A stretch of DNA of 64,000 nucleotides, taken from the NCBI GenBank assembly GCA_963969395.1, contig OZ017798.1, forward strand, positions 22,870,173 through 22,934,172. Reading direction: 5' to 3'. The DNA is from Pseudoscleropodium purum (lineage: Eukaryota; Streptophyta; Bryopsida; Hypnales; Brachytheciaceae). The notes beneath the pieces are model-generated. The model worked only from the letters and a program-made list of their open reading frames with translations, was not told the DNA's origin and ran no database searches. Both the position numbers and the translations under genes were made by a program. Position 1 is the stretch's first letter. Every line of letters starts with the position of its first letter. Shown here in pieces: positions 11,778 through 22,861 of this stretch.

Positions 11778-12730
11778 CAATCCACTCTCATCCACACTCC
11801 GCCTTCTCCAAAACCCTGTCAGAACCCTCAAATCCACCACCTTGTATCAAGTTCAATGCCAGTTCCTCGCTCCCAAATCCTTCACTATCACGACTTGATC
11901 GAAAGTTTTCAAAACCCTTTGAATTTCAGCTACCACCAGCCTCAAATCCACCCCCTCTCGCCTCTTAAATGCAAGCCTACCTAATTATTCACTACCGCAA
12001 AACGATCGTCTAATGCAAAACTTGTCAAAAATCTCTTCTAGAATTTCAGTGAATATCGACTACACTAGTGTGCCTTGTAACTACTTAACAACACCCGGAA
12101 GATTGCGTCGCAAGCTACGCTGATATTGTTAGACAAAGTAGCGCCAGTGAAATCACCACCAAACTGATGGATCGTCCCTGTGGCTAACGAAAGCGTGTTG
12201 CCCACGTCGCCGACAACCAGCTTCTTCCCCAGACAGCTATAGTTTCACTGTGGGGCACTCTAGAAAACTCCCCGTCACACGTCAAAACGACATCAATGGA
12301 AAGCACAAACACCCGATCGATGTAAACTTATTACTGTACGTGCTGTACTTTGAAATGCCTGATTTTTTTTATCACGGAACATGTAAATCTTGGAGAGGCA
12401 TAGAACTTCCCAGAAATCCAGACAGCTGTTGGTGAGATTTGTCACCGGCAGTGGCGCAGTCAATTGGCTGGGTCATGACTCGTGGGGAATGACAGGTGAG
12501 CAGCTTCGGGCATTTTTTTCGCGGGGACAGCCGTGTGGTGAGGTAGGACAGCCGTGTGGGAGGCGAATCTTGTGCTTGCGTTGCTAAGTTGGGGTGTTGG
12601 TATTGGGCCGACTAGCTATGGAATTTCTGAAGTCTATTCCAATAGTACTGGAAAAGGCCGGACGGAATGGAATCAGTCCAGACTTGGAATCCATGAGGGC
12701 GGAAAAACACTAAACCCTAAGTCCCTCTTT
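11778..12730. other. Upstream region of DC1 gene, no further gene seen
   Basis: Mixed composition at first, then AT-rich. It probably includes the promoter of the minus-strand DC1 gene. Only short chance ORFs occur. Confidence 0.4.
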
Positions 12731-12973
12731 TTAACCCTTGAACACCCAGCCCATGTTTTCTAAAATACAAATCCTTCTCAATTCTTTCCTATCTAACTAT
12801 CACCTAGAAAGAGATTCATATAAATTGACTGTACCAATTGGTGACATGCTCAAAGCTATAGGGAAAGGGACATGTCTATTGACTGTACCATTAATAGAAT
12901 TATCATAGTCAAAGGAAAAGAATCTTTTAGTTTGAGAGGCCATATTTGAGGTGTTAGGACGCTCAGGGGTTAA
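12731..12973. mobile_element. TTAA-flanked MITE, 235 bp, diverged
   Basis: Body 12735-12969 between TTAA at 12731-12734 and TTAA at 12970-12973. The left end CCCTTGAACACCC and the right end read inward CCCCTGAGCGTCC are inverted repeats, with the mismatches over these 13 bases all transitions. It resembles the termini at 4963, 13190 and 15694. No coding capacity. Confidence 0.55.
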
Positions 12974-13185
12974 GGCTACAATGACATCAAATAATGGTGC
13001 CAAACCAATGTTGGGGGAGAAGCACCGGTTACTTCATTGTTAACCAGTGGAATAGGGAAAAATTTCTGACTGGAATTTGAAAATATTTCAAGAAATTTGT
13101 GAAAAAATCTATAAAACTTCTATTTGGGGTAAAAAATAGAGAATAAACTAGACTTCATTCTTGAAAAACCGGATCAATATGGGAA

Positions 13186-13941
13186 TTAACCCCTAATGAC
13201 CCCAACAACCATTTTCTAGTTGTTGTCCTTCTTCATGAGTTTCTTGTTCTCAGATTTTGGATTAAAAAAAATTATTTCTAGAAAATAGATTGCAATGTGA
13301 ATCTAATGGCTGTCAAGTTTTATCAAATTCTAAGTCAAACTCCAACTTGTGGAATTTTAAAAATTTCAATGGTGTAATGTAATTCACAATTCATTTGGGG
13401 TTTATTTAGGGCATGAATGGAAAAAGTCAACTAACCAATGTAATACTTGCTTACCTCAAAAAAGGCAAATCCACCTCGAAAAGGGAAGATCCAAAGAGCT
13501 CAAGGAAAAGACAAGTGTCCCATTTATATTTTTATTGCAGACACTACTCTCATTTCAATGCCCACCATGCATTGCAAAGTCCACTATGAATTGAAAAATC
13601 CTTGGAATGTTGTGAAATTTCAGATGAGCATTCTCAACTCTATTATCTTTAACTAAGTACCAAAAAGGCATATTTTAAATATTCTCACTAAGATATGCTC
13701 CTTCAAAGTGCGTTACTATGTCTTTCCATTGACCTAAATAAAACTACAAAATTAAATATCTCCTAAACAATACTGTAAAATAATCTTAAATTTCTTAAGG
13801 TGTTCAATCTCAATATGAACTTCAAGTTCCTATGGTTACATTCTATCTGATTTTAAAAAAAATGAGAAAACAAATTGCTCAAGTTCTTGACCGTTTTGGC
13901 ACATTTTTAAAGTACACACACCTTGGGTCACTAAGGATTAA
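13186..13941. mobile_element. TTAA-flanked MITE, 748 bp, diverged
   Basis: Body 13190-13937 between TTAA at 13186-13189 and TTAA at 13938-13941. The left end CCCCTAATGACCC and the right end read inward TCCTTAGTGACCC agree at 10 of 13 bases. The interior is AT-rich and holds no credible ORF. Confidence 0.55.
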
Positions 13942-15689
13942 AGAAAAAAAGCTTGTAAATCTTTTAAAAATCCCAAACGTTGTACCAAAAGGAGCAAGGA
14001 AGGGAGCATTGTAGAAGGTATATGCACCTATAATCATAAGCATAATTACTATCATTAAACATAAATTATTTTAATTGGATATTATTGATAGTTGAAAGAG
14101 TATTTCAATACACTTTAGAATGCATTATTCAAATCTCATATGAATAATGCAAATATTTTATTGGATCTTATTGGTTTGATTTTGGTTCTTTACACCCTCA
14201 TATTTGAACATACAATAAGTGATTTTTTTAATTTTTTAATTTCTCAAAGTATAAGAAGAATTCCTTCTCTATAGATTCTAATCCAGTTTTTTTGTTTTGG
14301 AAAAACGAGATTTTTATTTTTTGAAAATCTTCTCCTTGAACAAATGTATTATTTTTGTATTTAATTCCTAAAAGATTATGGTGTTTTGAGGTCCAAAACT
14401 GCTTCAAAATACTTAATCTGAAAGCAAAGCTAAAATCTTCTTCCATTTCAATTCTTCAACAAATCTAACCATAAAATCCTTTAGTAAAATTATTCAAATA
14501 CATATTACAAAAAATTTAGAATGAAAAACTTCACCCATTGCAAGTTCAATGTGCTTAACCTACAAAAAAAGTACATTTTCTAAGCCTAGTGAAGTTTTCT
14601 CTTTCAATATTTTTGGAAAAAAATACAAATGTTCCATAACTTGTGCATTTTAGTCAATATGTTGGAAATTGGGTTGAAAATATATGGAAAAAAAATTTAA
14701 CCAAAAAATATTTTGCATTCACCTTTAAAAAAATAAGAAACTAAAAGGTGACATTTGATGAAAGTAAAATCTAAATCATTAATAACTAAGAGAAGGGATT
14801 AAAAATTCTCAATCACAATAGTAAAAATGTTAAGAAACAATAAGTATTTTTTTATTTATAAATTTTCAAAATTGATTTCAACAAAAAAACTTCATATGTT
14901 TTTTTACTTTCATTGCCAACTAATTAAAACCCTTTATAATTTTCATACTATTATTCAAAATTAAATAGTTCCAGTGTTTTGGTATACATATCAACTAATA
15001 TAATCTAATAAAATTAATTGATCTTTTTTTTAAATATATTTTTAGTTACTCCATTTGACATTTAAAAGTTTTGCAATATCTATTACAATGTTGTCAATTA
15101 AAGCTTCACATGTAGATTAGGATAACTAGCATCCATCCTAAAGATCTCATGCATACTAGGTAGACTAGGCTTTATTTTCATACAATCATAGTTGAAAAAT
15201 TCAATTACATCCATATGGAAAAAATATCAAAAAAGGTTGGTTCATTTACAACCAATGTTTTCAAGAAGTTGGTAGGCCTTGAGGAATTAAGGGTTTTGGA
15301 GCACTATTGAATATTCATTCTAAGGAATTAGAAATAGGACAATCTGCTAATAGACTAGTAGTTATTGTGTGAAAGAATTTAAATAAAAAAAATTAAATCT
15401 GATATTACATGAGTCTCTAAATTGAAGTTTTTTGTATATCTATTTTGAATATGGAAATAATTACTTTGGTTTTCTTAGAGAATTATCATCTTTGTGATGT
15501 TGAAATTTTCATTTATTTTAAAATTATTTTTCTATTTTTTTACAAACTATAATATCAGAGTACCTAGTTCTTGAGATTTTTTATTCTTCATAGTTCACCT
15601 AATATTTAAAGAATTATTCTGCACTTAATCTTCTTTTCATTTAATCACTTATTAGAGGGCTACACTTTCGCCATAATTAAAAAGAAAAT
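13942..15689. other. AT-rich spacer, no gene seen
   Basis: Strongly AT-rich sequence without credible ORFs. It may contain older, unrecognisable elements. Confidence 0.5.
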
Positions 15690-16621
15690 TTAACCCCTAA
15701 AGGTCAAAACTACATTTTTTGGCAACATAGCGATTTTGGGCAGCTCACTAAGAATGGAGTTTTTAGTTTTTTTTGCTGAAATTTTCACACAACATGTGCC
15801 CAAGGAGTAGCTTTAAGGCCCAACAATTTTCATAATTTTTGACTATATGATTCAAAAGTTATTGCATGATATGTAATTTTCAATGCTCGGTCGGCAGCCC
15901 AAAAATTTCTTAAAAAATTACTTTTTTTGAAAAAGAAAATTGGAAACTAATTTTCTAGATTTACATATATTTGGAAAGCTTTGAATCATTCAATTTTGAT
16001 TTATATGATGAAAGTTATGAGGTACTCTAGTTTGCGGGTAGTCATGGATTCCCTATTCACAAATAAACTTTGGAGTCCTTTATTTAACTCAATTTTTAAT
16101 ATTTTTTGAAAAAAATAAAAAGATATAATATAGATTGTTTATTACTACATTAGTACCATTAGGATTGGAATTTTTCAATTCCATAATTAAATTCTTAACA
16201 ATTTAGTGTTTTGAATCACTTTGTACTTCTTTCTATTTACTATTTTTTTCCTATATGTTGTGCAATTCCAAATGATCTAAAAATTTTCAAGCATATATTC
16301 AACTTGACTTGAAGAATGAATTCAAAAGATACCATTATTTTGAACATTTTTTCATACAAATGTGACCTTGTGAAGTGCAACTACTTGTATTTTCATAGGG
16401 TCCAAAAAATGTTTTTTGTCACTTCAAATGTTAATATCTTGTAATCTATACAGTGGAAAATTTTGAAATGTTTTCCACATTTTTTCAAACTAGTTTAATA
16501 CAAGATCCTATAGTTACATGTGTCTAAAAGTGTTTTTCATCTAAAATTTGATGCTTGTATAAAAAATGGCAGTTTTGGAGCGTTTTTGGTGAAAACATAG
16601 TCTTTGACCTTTAGAGGTTAA
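15690..16621. mobile_element. TTAA-flanked MITE, 924 bp
   Basis: Body 15694-16617 between TTAA at 15690-15693 and TTAA at 16618-16621. Terminal inverted repeats CCCCTAAAGGTCAAA and CCTCTAAAGGTCAAA differ at one of 15 bases. The right-hand 200 bp has a diverged second copy at 24615-24835 in the opposite orientation, including AAAACTGCCA and ATAGGATCTTGTA, which shows that this is a repeat family. No ORF. Confidence 0.75.
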
Positions 16622-16629
16622 AGCACTCC

Positions 16630-16835
16630 CCCCCAAGGTTGACGAATCTCAACGTCCGCCCCAAAATAGCGTCCGTTTTCCGGACGTCCGAACATACGGA
16701 CGCTAGCGGACGCAGCGTCCCTCCCGCCGTCGGAAGGCAGACAGACGGGGCGGGGCGGACGGACGGGGCGGATGAGCGAGGCGGTCGGGCGGACAGACCA
16801 GACGGGGCGGACGGACAGGGCGCACGGTGTCCTAT
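16630..16835. repeat. GC-rich block with CGGACG/GGACGG motifs (block 1)
   Basis: An abrupt GC-rich island in AT-rich DNA, dominated by CGGACG, GGACGG and GGGCGGAC words in both orientations, including palindromic pieces such as TCCGGACGTCCG. Similar blocks occur at 19870-20030, 22080-22285, 24280-24555, 30339-30525 (continuing at 26985-27036), 34940-35130 and 44289-44426. It lies directly upstream of the 152-aa ORF and may act as its promoter region or as a subterminal transposase-binding array. Confidence 0.7.
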
Positions 16836-16988
16836 TGCAGATTTGTATATTAGGTAAAAACATATTATAATATGCTATATTGAGTAGCTTCAAGGTGACG
16901 CCGCTCTGACATCTATTTAAGAGGGTAGTTTGCCTTAGAACTTCATTACATTTGAGTAGTGGATTTTGTTTTCTACTTTAGAGTTAGA

Positions 16989-17447
16989 ATGTCGAACTGG
17001 AGGGTTTTTTCTGAGTTTCAAGATGAAGAGCTTCAACCAGAGGCTGAAATCGAGCTTTCATTGTCACAACTACCAGATCAACCCCTTTTGGTACGGGATC
17101 TTGCATTGCCACTTAGGCATCCTCGAGATGAAGCTGGGCCTTTTAGACCGCCGAAGCAACCTCGCGTGGAGCGGCGATGGCACGGTAATCTTGATACAAA
17201 TGCTCGTATTTTGGTAATCTTGCTCCAAGTTGGGTGTGTTGAACCAGGCACTCGGGAAGTGACTTTTGAAGCAAGTTATGAGGGCAAAAACATCGATCAT
17301 TATTATTGTATGGTTCGGCCCGTGGAGGGTAGTCGTGGCCACCAACGTTGGTTGGAAGGTCCAGTCAATCCATTGATGAAGTCCGAGCGTACAAATTACG
17401 TTGCTGCCACCATCAAACGCATTCTCAACTTTCTGCAGATGAAGTGA
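16989..17447 (+). CDS. Unknown 152-aa protein in a GC-block repeat module
   Basis: I do not recognise this protein. It begins MSNWRVFSEF, has an acidic Glu-rich stretch (about 10-25), a Pro/Arg-rich stretch (about 45-65) and a folded-looking C-terminal half (LVILLQVGC...YYCMVRP...TIKRILNFLQ). A TATA-like CTATTTAAGAG near 16912 sits about 75 bp before the ATG, and a GC-rich block lies just upstream, the same arrangement as the zinc-finger and kinase cargoes nearby. The frame is open 30 bp upstream of the ATG but without another ATG. The intact frame suggests a recent or selected gene. It may be a truncated or captured host gene carried by a transposon. Confidence 0.5.
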   Translation: MSNWRVFSEFQDEELQPEAEIELSLSQLPDQPLLVRDLALPLRHPRDEAGPFRPPKQPRVERRWHGNLDTNARILVILLQVGCVEPGTREVTFEASYEGKNIDHYYCMVRPVEGSRGHQRWLEGPVNPLMKSERTNYVAATIKRILNFLQMK

Positions 17448-17869
17448 AGCTGTGATTGGAACTTTAGTTTTTTATCTCTAGTGAGCATTTATTAAATGTT
17501 AGTTATTAATTTTATACTTTAAGTATTTTATTAAAATCACAGTGTGTGATTATAAACGTATAATGAGAAGTTAGTGATTAAAAGTTAGCTAGGGTTTTAG
17601 AGTAAAGAGAGAGTGTGAATGGGGATTTTTTTGGCATCTTAGGTGGGATCTTGGTAGGGGCATGGGCTGATGTGCCCCCACCCTTCACTTGAGATAGGGA
17701 GGAAAAGAGGGAAAAGATGTTTAGTTAGTATGTGGAAGAAGAGAGAAGTGTGGGTGTGTAGAGGTGTCTTGAAAACCGAATTTCGGAGGGAGATATCTCA
17801 GTATGTATGAACTCTTTTGAAAGAAAAATTGGTGAGTTTGTTTCTTGTAAAATTAGCTTTCCAAAATGA

Positions 17870-18430
17870 GTTTGCAAGCTTGATTTGAAGGATTATTGAA
17901 GGAGTTGTGATAGTTTGAAGGTAGAAAGTTTGCGGTTACCCAATTAAGAGGAGCCGAGACTTTCGAGGCCTTTGATGTCTGGATAGTAGCTTGGAATGAG
18001 CTCAAATTTGGAGTAATATTAGTGTATTTTGTTAGCTTTCTATAGACATATTACACTTCACAATTGGAGTATTTTTGAGTGAGATATAGAGATTCAAAGG
18101 TAGAAAGGTCTATTGCCTTTAGAGAAGGAAGGCTGAAGCTTGTTTTGTTCATAATGTCTGGACAGTATTTTACAATGAGCTCAAATTTGGAGGAGTATTA
18201 GTGTATTTTGTTAGCTTTCTAGAGACTTATTATACTTCACAATTGGAGTATTTTTGAGCGAAATATGGAGATCCAAAGGTGAAGAGGTCTGCTGCCTTTA
18301 GAAAAGAAAGGCCAAGACTTGTTTGTCCATAATGTTTAGATAGTAGCTTAGAATGAGTTCAAATTTGGAGGAGTTTTAGTGTATTTTGTTAGATTTCCAG
18401 AGAGCTAAGATACTTAATATTTGAAGTTGT
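17870..18430 (+). repeat. Tandem repeat, about 179-bp unit, nearly three copies
   Basis: Units can be anchored on ATGTCTGGA(T/C)AGTA at 17975, ATGTCTGGACAGTA at 18154 and ATGTTTAGATAGTA at 18332. Each is followed by AATGAGCTCAAATTTGGAG and GTGTATTTTGTTAGCTTTC. Spacing is 179 and 178 bp. The first copy has a diverged start near 17870 and the last is incomplete. The array lies downstream of the 152-aa ORF. Confidence 0.8.
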
Positions 18431-19490
18431 GAAACCTATGTAATGTTAGTTTGAAGTTCAGAAGTAGTTTGGGGTTAGTTTTCAATTTTCTTGTTGTGTT
18501 TTTGAACACTTCTAGAATACAAGACATAGAGGAATGAAGAAATGAAGGAGTGGAGATCTTTGGAACCCTCTTGTGTGTTGTGGTTTGTGGCCCGATTTGT
18601 TTTATTTGTTATTCCCAGCCGGTTTTGGAGGCTAGTTGTTTTTCCTTTCTGCATTGTAAACTTGTTGCGAGCTCTGTGGGTATCCAAGAGTAGCCCCTTT
18701 TTATTTTTGTGGTGACAAAGTGGGATTGATCACCCACATGGTCATATTTTGCTGTTCCCACCGGTGAGGCACGATTGCTAGTCACCGTGGGTTTGAAGTT
18801 TAGGAGCCCATCATCCGGACGGCATCTCGTGTTATGCTGTCTCGTTTTACCCGTTCGAGGCCTGTGGTTTCTTATCATCTACCTGATCAAACCCTTACCC
18901 GTTTAGAGCCAATACATGATAGGTCAGAGGAAAATTAAAGATTGAAGACCGAAGATTGAAGATCGAAGATTGAAGACTTGAAGATTGTTTGAAGTCCTTG
19001 GTTAACTAATTCCAGTTGCAGCTAGATACCCTGTGTATTCCCAAAGCGCATTCATCTCAACTCGACAACGGGGCGGACTTCGCATTGCCATTAGTCATTA
19101 GAAAATTTTATATTGTTATGTAATTTGAATGTTACACAATCAAAATTGAATGCATCCACGTAAAATAAGATGTACATATAAAAATATTTTTATACGCAAG
19201 TGAAAATATAGCATCTTTATATATAAATATATATGTATAAACAAAATACATGAAAACATAGTTCCAATATCACTATTGAATCCTATACGATCTTTTTAAG
19301 ATCTCAATCTTTCACATTCTTTTTTGTTTTTAAACAATGAAAGGACCATTGTTTTTAAAAAACAAAATTCTCCTCGAATCCTACTTTCCACCGGATGGAC
19401 CACTACCTTCTCCCAAAACAAAAGGAAAATCTGTTGTACCGAAGAGTTTAGCAGATGATTGACGAGTTGACCGTTGTTGATTTGGACGGA
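18431..19490. other. Non-coding stretch with a short GAAGATT repeat
   Basis: No credible gene. At 18938-18994 there is a short imperfect repeat of GAAGATTGAAGACC/ATCGAAGATT type. The sequence around 18700-18900 resembles retroelement leader sequence but no termini were found. GGGGCGGAC at about 19072 is a small piece of the GC-block motif. Confidence 0.4.
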
Positions 19491-19862
19491 CTATTCGCCC
19501 TCCAGATTGAACTTCGATGTCCACCTTATGAAATTGTTTCTTGGTTTCCGGAGAGAAGTCATCGTCCTCTTCACGCTTCCTTTTTTGTTTCTTTTCGGTG
19601 ATAAATCGACTTCGTGTGCCTTTAAGGTTCTCAAGTTACTCTCTACACGATCTACCATCGCTTGAACAACTTCATCATCTCCTTTCCCTTGCCATATTGT
19701 GAGGTAGTCTCCATCCAATAGGAAAGCCTTCCAATGCCCTATAATATCGCCAATGCGCCTATCAAATGCTGTTGCCACATCTATAGATGAATGTCTTGTG
19801 CTTGTTTGTCCATTTGTATCGTAGACAGCATGAATTTTTGTAGCCTCTTCCAACTTCGACAA
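19491..19862 (-). pseudogene. C-terminal fragment of the zinc-finger/RING repeat protein
   Basis: A frame of about 120 codons closely matches the C-terminal end of the long broken frame on the plus strand at 33652-33957 (shared blocks KLEEA, HAVYDTNG, GDIIGHWKAFLLDGDY, LTIWQGKGDDEVVQAMV, VESNLRTLKA). This copy continues about 20 residues further to its own stop. It has no start of its own: the frame is cut at 19862-19870 by the terminus of the kinase module. The interruption point corresponds to 33645-33652 in the plus-strand copy. Function unknown. Confidence 0.7.
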
Positions 19863-19869
19863 TAGAAAG

Positions 19870-20030
19870 CAGGGTTGACACGACGTCCGGATGTCCGGGA
19901 CGTCTGGACGCGGACGCTGTGTCCACAGCGTCCGCTGACATTCGCGGTCCCGACAGACGCGGCGTCCGCTTTGACGGCCCTATTTCCCCCAACCACCCTA
20001 CCCAAACTGCCCCGCGGTCACTCCCTTAAT
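19870..20030. repeat. GC-rich terminal block (block 2)
   Basis: Terminal block of the minus-strand kinase module, rich in CGGACG/CGTCCG words. It is matched in inverted orientation by 44289-44426, and both end at the same GTGTCAACCCTG sequence, which defines one end of the repeat. Confidence 0.75.
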
Positions 20031-20435
20031 CTTTAAACAATTAAATGTTAAATGAAGTGCAATGGTTCGCAATTTGTTATTAAAACAATGTCTCTTATAA
20101 GTTGAAAGATTATAAAGTTTGACCATGAGTCCATGATAGTCTTGAAACTATGAAAAAATTCCAATTCATTTTCAAAAGGCAAACTAAAAAAGTTTGTGAC
20201 TTCAAATATATATATACTATTTAAAAAATCAAGATCAACACAAATACAAACATAATTAATATGGGCAAAATGTATTGAATTTAATATAGAATACCATACA
20301 TTGTGCACATTTGGCTAATTGCACATATAATTTTTTTCATTCCAACTCTATATTTCTAAACTAATTTTTAATGCCTATATAACCTATTCAACTACTACTT
20401 CTGCACTACCAATCTAATATAAATGGCAGAAATGT

Positions 20436-21908
20436 TCATCTGACTATCGGCCAACGATATGTATTAGAAAATCGCGTAATCACATGGGCCAAACTAGTAT
20501 TTTCATCGTCAGTCTTTGAAGAAATGCGCTTCAAGTAAGCATAAAACACTTTTGCAAAGTCATGAAAGGCAAATTGTGTCGCACTAGGTGTTTTAAGTAG
20601 CAAGTTGAAATACGCCTCTGACATGTTGTTTCCATTCATCCACCGAGCAATTTTTCGAATGGCATACTCTTCCGACTTACGTGAATACATCGGAATGACT
20701 TCCACATCTGCACCTGCTTTATACAAATATGCAATACGTGGATCCACCCACCATCTCCTCTACAAAGTCTGTTTCATCTCATCTGTTGATGTGAATGTGT
20801 ACAAAGACTTCATTGGCTGAGAAGCTAAGGTGGTCATGCCCCAATCGCAAACTCCAATGTACACACGTGATTCATCCTTTGGAAAATGCAACAAGATGTT
20901 GTCCGGAGAAAGATTATTGTGCAAATGTCCAGCAAGATGCACTGCATACATTATATACATAAACGCCCATGTCAACTTTGTGCGCTTCTTCCGATATCGC
21001 CCTAAACGGTGAGCTTTTACAACCTCCTATTCGGTTGGATTTGTATACATCAAACGGATTTGAATGTTGTTTGGATAATCCTTATCCAAATTCAACATTT
21101 GTCGAAGAGTTCCACCGTTCCACCAATACGCATAATCTTCACACATCGTTCCATGCACCGCAGCAAACCGTATCAAACTCGCGTGTGGAATTTGAACAGC
21201 CATTGATTCGTTTTGATGTTCTAACTTTGCAAGATCGGGTCGAGTTTGGTGGTGAATGGATTTCTTTGCCGTAAACTTCCAATAAGGAAGTATTCCTGAA
21301 CATCCTTCAATACGGACCTTTCGAATCATTGCATATCCACCTCTCATCGTTCTATCATCAATAGCAATCACGCGTGTTGTATCTGGAAGTGCTATGAGGT
21401 GCCGTTTGGTCCTTTCCGCTTCAGCAACTCCATCATTGCTTTTTCACCAAGCAATCGAACCAACTCGATTGTGCCTTTTGGCGAATGGAGCACATCGTCC
21501 CCTAAATAAGTCCGCTTTTAGAATCACTTCTTCAAACTGGGCGTCATTGGGTCGATATTCCTTGCCATATTTAACCAAAATGACTTTGAAATTCCACAAA
21601 GCGTCATGAACCTTTTTCTCCAAACATTTGGTGAAGTGCATTTTATGCATTTCGTCATGCCACTTCGCCACATTCAATGCATCCAACAACATCTGTGTCA
21701 TGTTTACCTTGAATTTAGACACACACTCCTCTTGATATCTGATGTACTTATTGTCTAAAGACAATGTTGTTTCCGATTCATAAAATTGAACGATGCGCTC
21801 GATCATGAATTTTTTGCATTCTTCCGAAGGACTTTGGCGAGCTACCTCCAAGTTCGATGGTCCCTCTCCATGTTTTAGCTTTGCAACCTTCTTCATCCTG
21901 TTCGGCAT
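20436..21908 (-). pseudogene. Protein-kinase-like cargo ORF, minus-strand copy, inactivated
   Basis: The frame starts MPNRMKK at 21908 and reads to 20436. The N-terminal part (about 155 codons) is unrecognised. The second part has a protein-kinase pattern: glycine-rich turn RGGYAMIRKV, candidate ATP lysine in FTAKK, hinge-like YWWNGGTL, catalytic-loop equivalent LSPDNILLHF, and CDWG in place of DFG. In this copy the catalytic Asp of HxD is Asn (HNNLSPDN), where the plus-strand copy has HNDLSPDN. In-frame stops lie at 21444-21446 (TGA, shared with the other copy), about 21027 (TAG) and about 20760 (TAG). Between about 21500 and 21390 a different frame reads more protein-like in both copies, indicating two compensating shifts. 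Upstream is a GC-rich block (22080-22285). Confidence 0.7.
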
Positions 21909-22079
21909 CGTGACAAATGAAATTGATATAGATCAAATTTTTTAATTTAAAATTGAATTTACACGCAAGTGTCCAAAAAATTGGCAACAAGGAGGCCCCA
22001 ATAAACCACTCTTGCCTTGCCTCAGAAAAGAGCCAATGGAGGATGAACCACCAAGCTCTCCGCTGCACCTTGCATTCAC

Positions 22080-22285
22080 AAGGGGTAAAGCAAAAGTGAC
22101 AATGCGGACGGCCCGTCCACCCGATCGGACGGCCCCAAACCGTTTGCCCGATCGGACGGGCCGGGGGTGGCGGACGCATTGGTCGTCCGCCTCCCCGAAA
22201 CCCTCGAGCCCCATCTGCCCGATCGGACGGGCATGGGCGGACAAATCAAGCGTCTGCCCGATCCGATTTATTTTTCATATTTGAA
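22080..22285. repeat. GC-rich block upstream of kinase cargo (block 3)
   Basis: Rich in CGGACGG, CGATCGGACGG and GGGCGGAC. It is matched by 34940-35130 in the inverted copy. It lies about 170 bp upstream of the kinase-frame start, so it may be its promoter or a subterminal repeat array. Confidence 0.7.
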
Positions 22286-22861
22286 AATAGAATCTAAAGA
22301 AGAACCATTAATTGTCTAATTTGGGCATTTCTTTATACCAATAAGAAATCATTTTAGTTTTTAGCAATCGTTGAATGAAAAATAAAAAAATTTCAAATAT
22401 TCAAATAATTCAATCTTTCATAAATTAATTAGAAATACATTTATATCATTTACGAGTTTCTAAATGTAATAAACACACAACAATAATTTCAAAATACACA
22501 CCATGCTAGTACATATTTAATCTCGAATGCTAAATTCAAAAATAGACATAATATGGCTCTTACAAAGTTACATTTCTTCTTCATATTTTTATTATTTATC
22601 AAAGTCGCTTATAGCCTTATACATCAATGCTATTATAAAATAATACAATGATGTCTTCAACAATATGCTTGCCTACATACATACTTGGTGTACACTATTA
22701 CACAACACTTTTTGAAAAAGTGAACAAAATTGTTGTTCAAAATTGTTCTATTCATTTAAAATTTTGTACTACTTCTACCAATCTAGTGCTCTATACTTGT
22801 CGTGAGAGTAAAAATGAGAAAATCGAGCAAATACATGCTCACTATATACTTGCAGGTTTTT

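Noticed and set aside
11073..11984. 303-codon plus-strand frame opposite the DC1 gene
   Set aside because: The minus strand encodes four clear DC1 repeats; this frame has no recognisable motif and is a shadow.
20048..20308. 86-codon minus-strand frame downstream of the kinase-like ORF, with a near copy at 43998-44264
   Set aside because: AT-rich, low complexity, without ATG context; its conservation reflects the shared repeat module.
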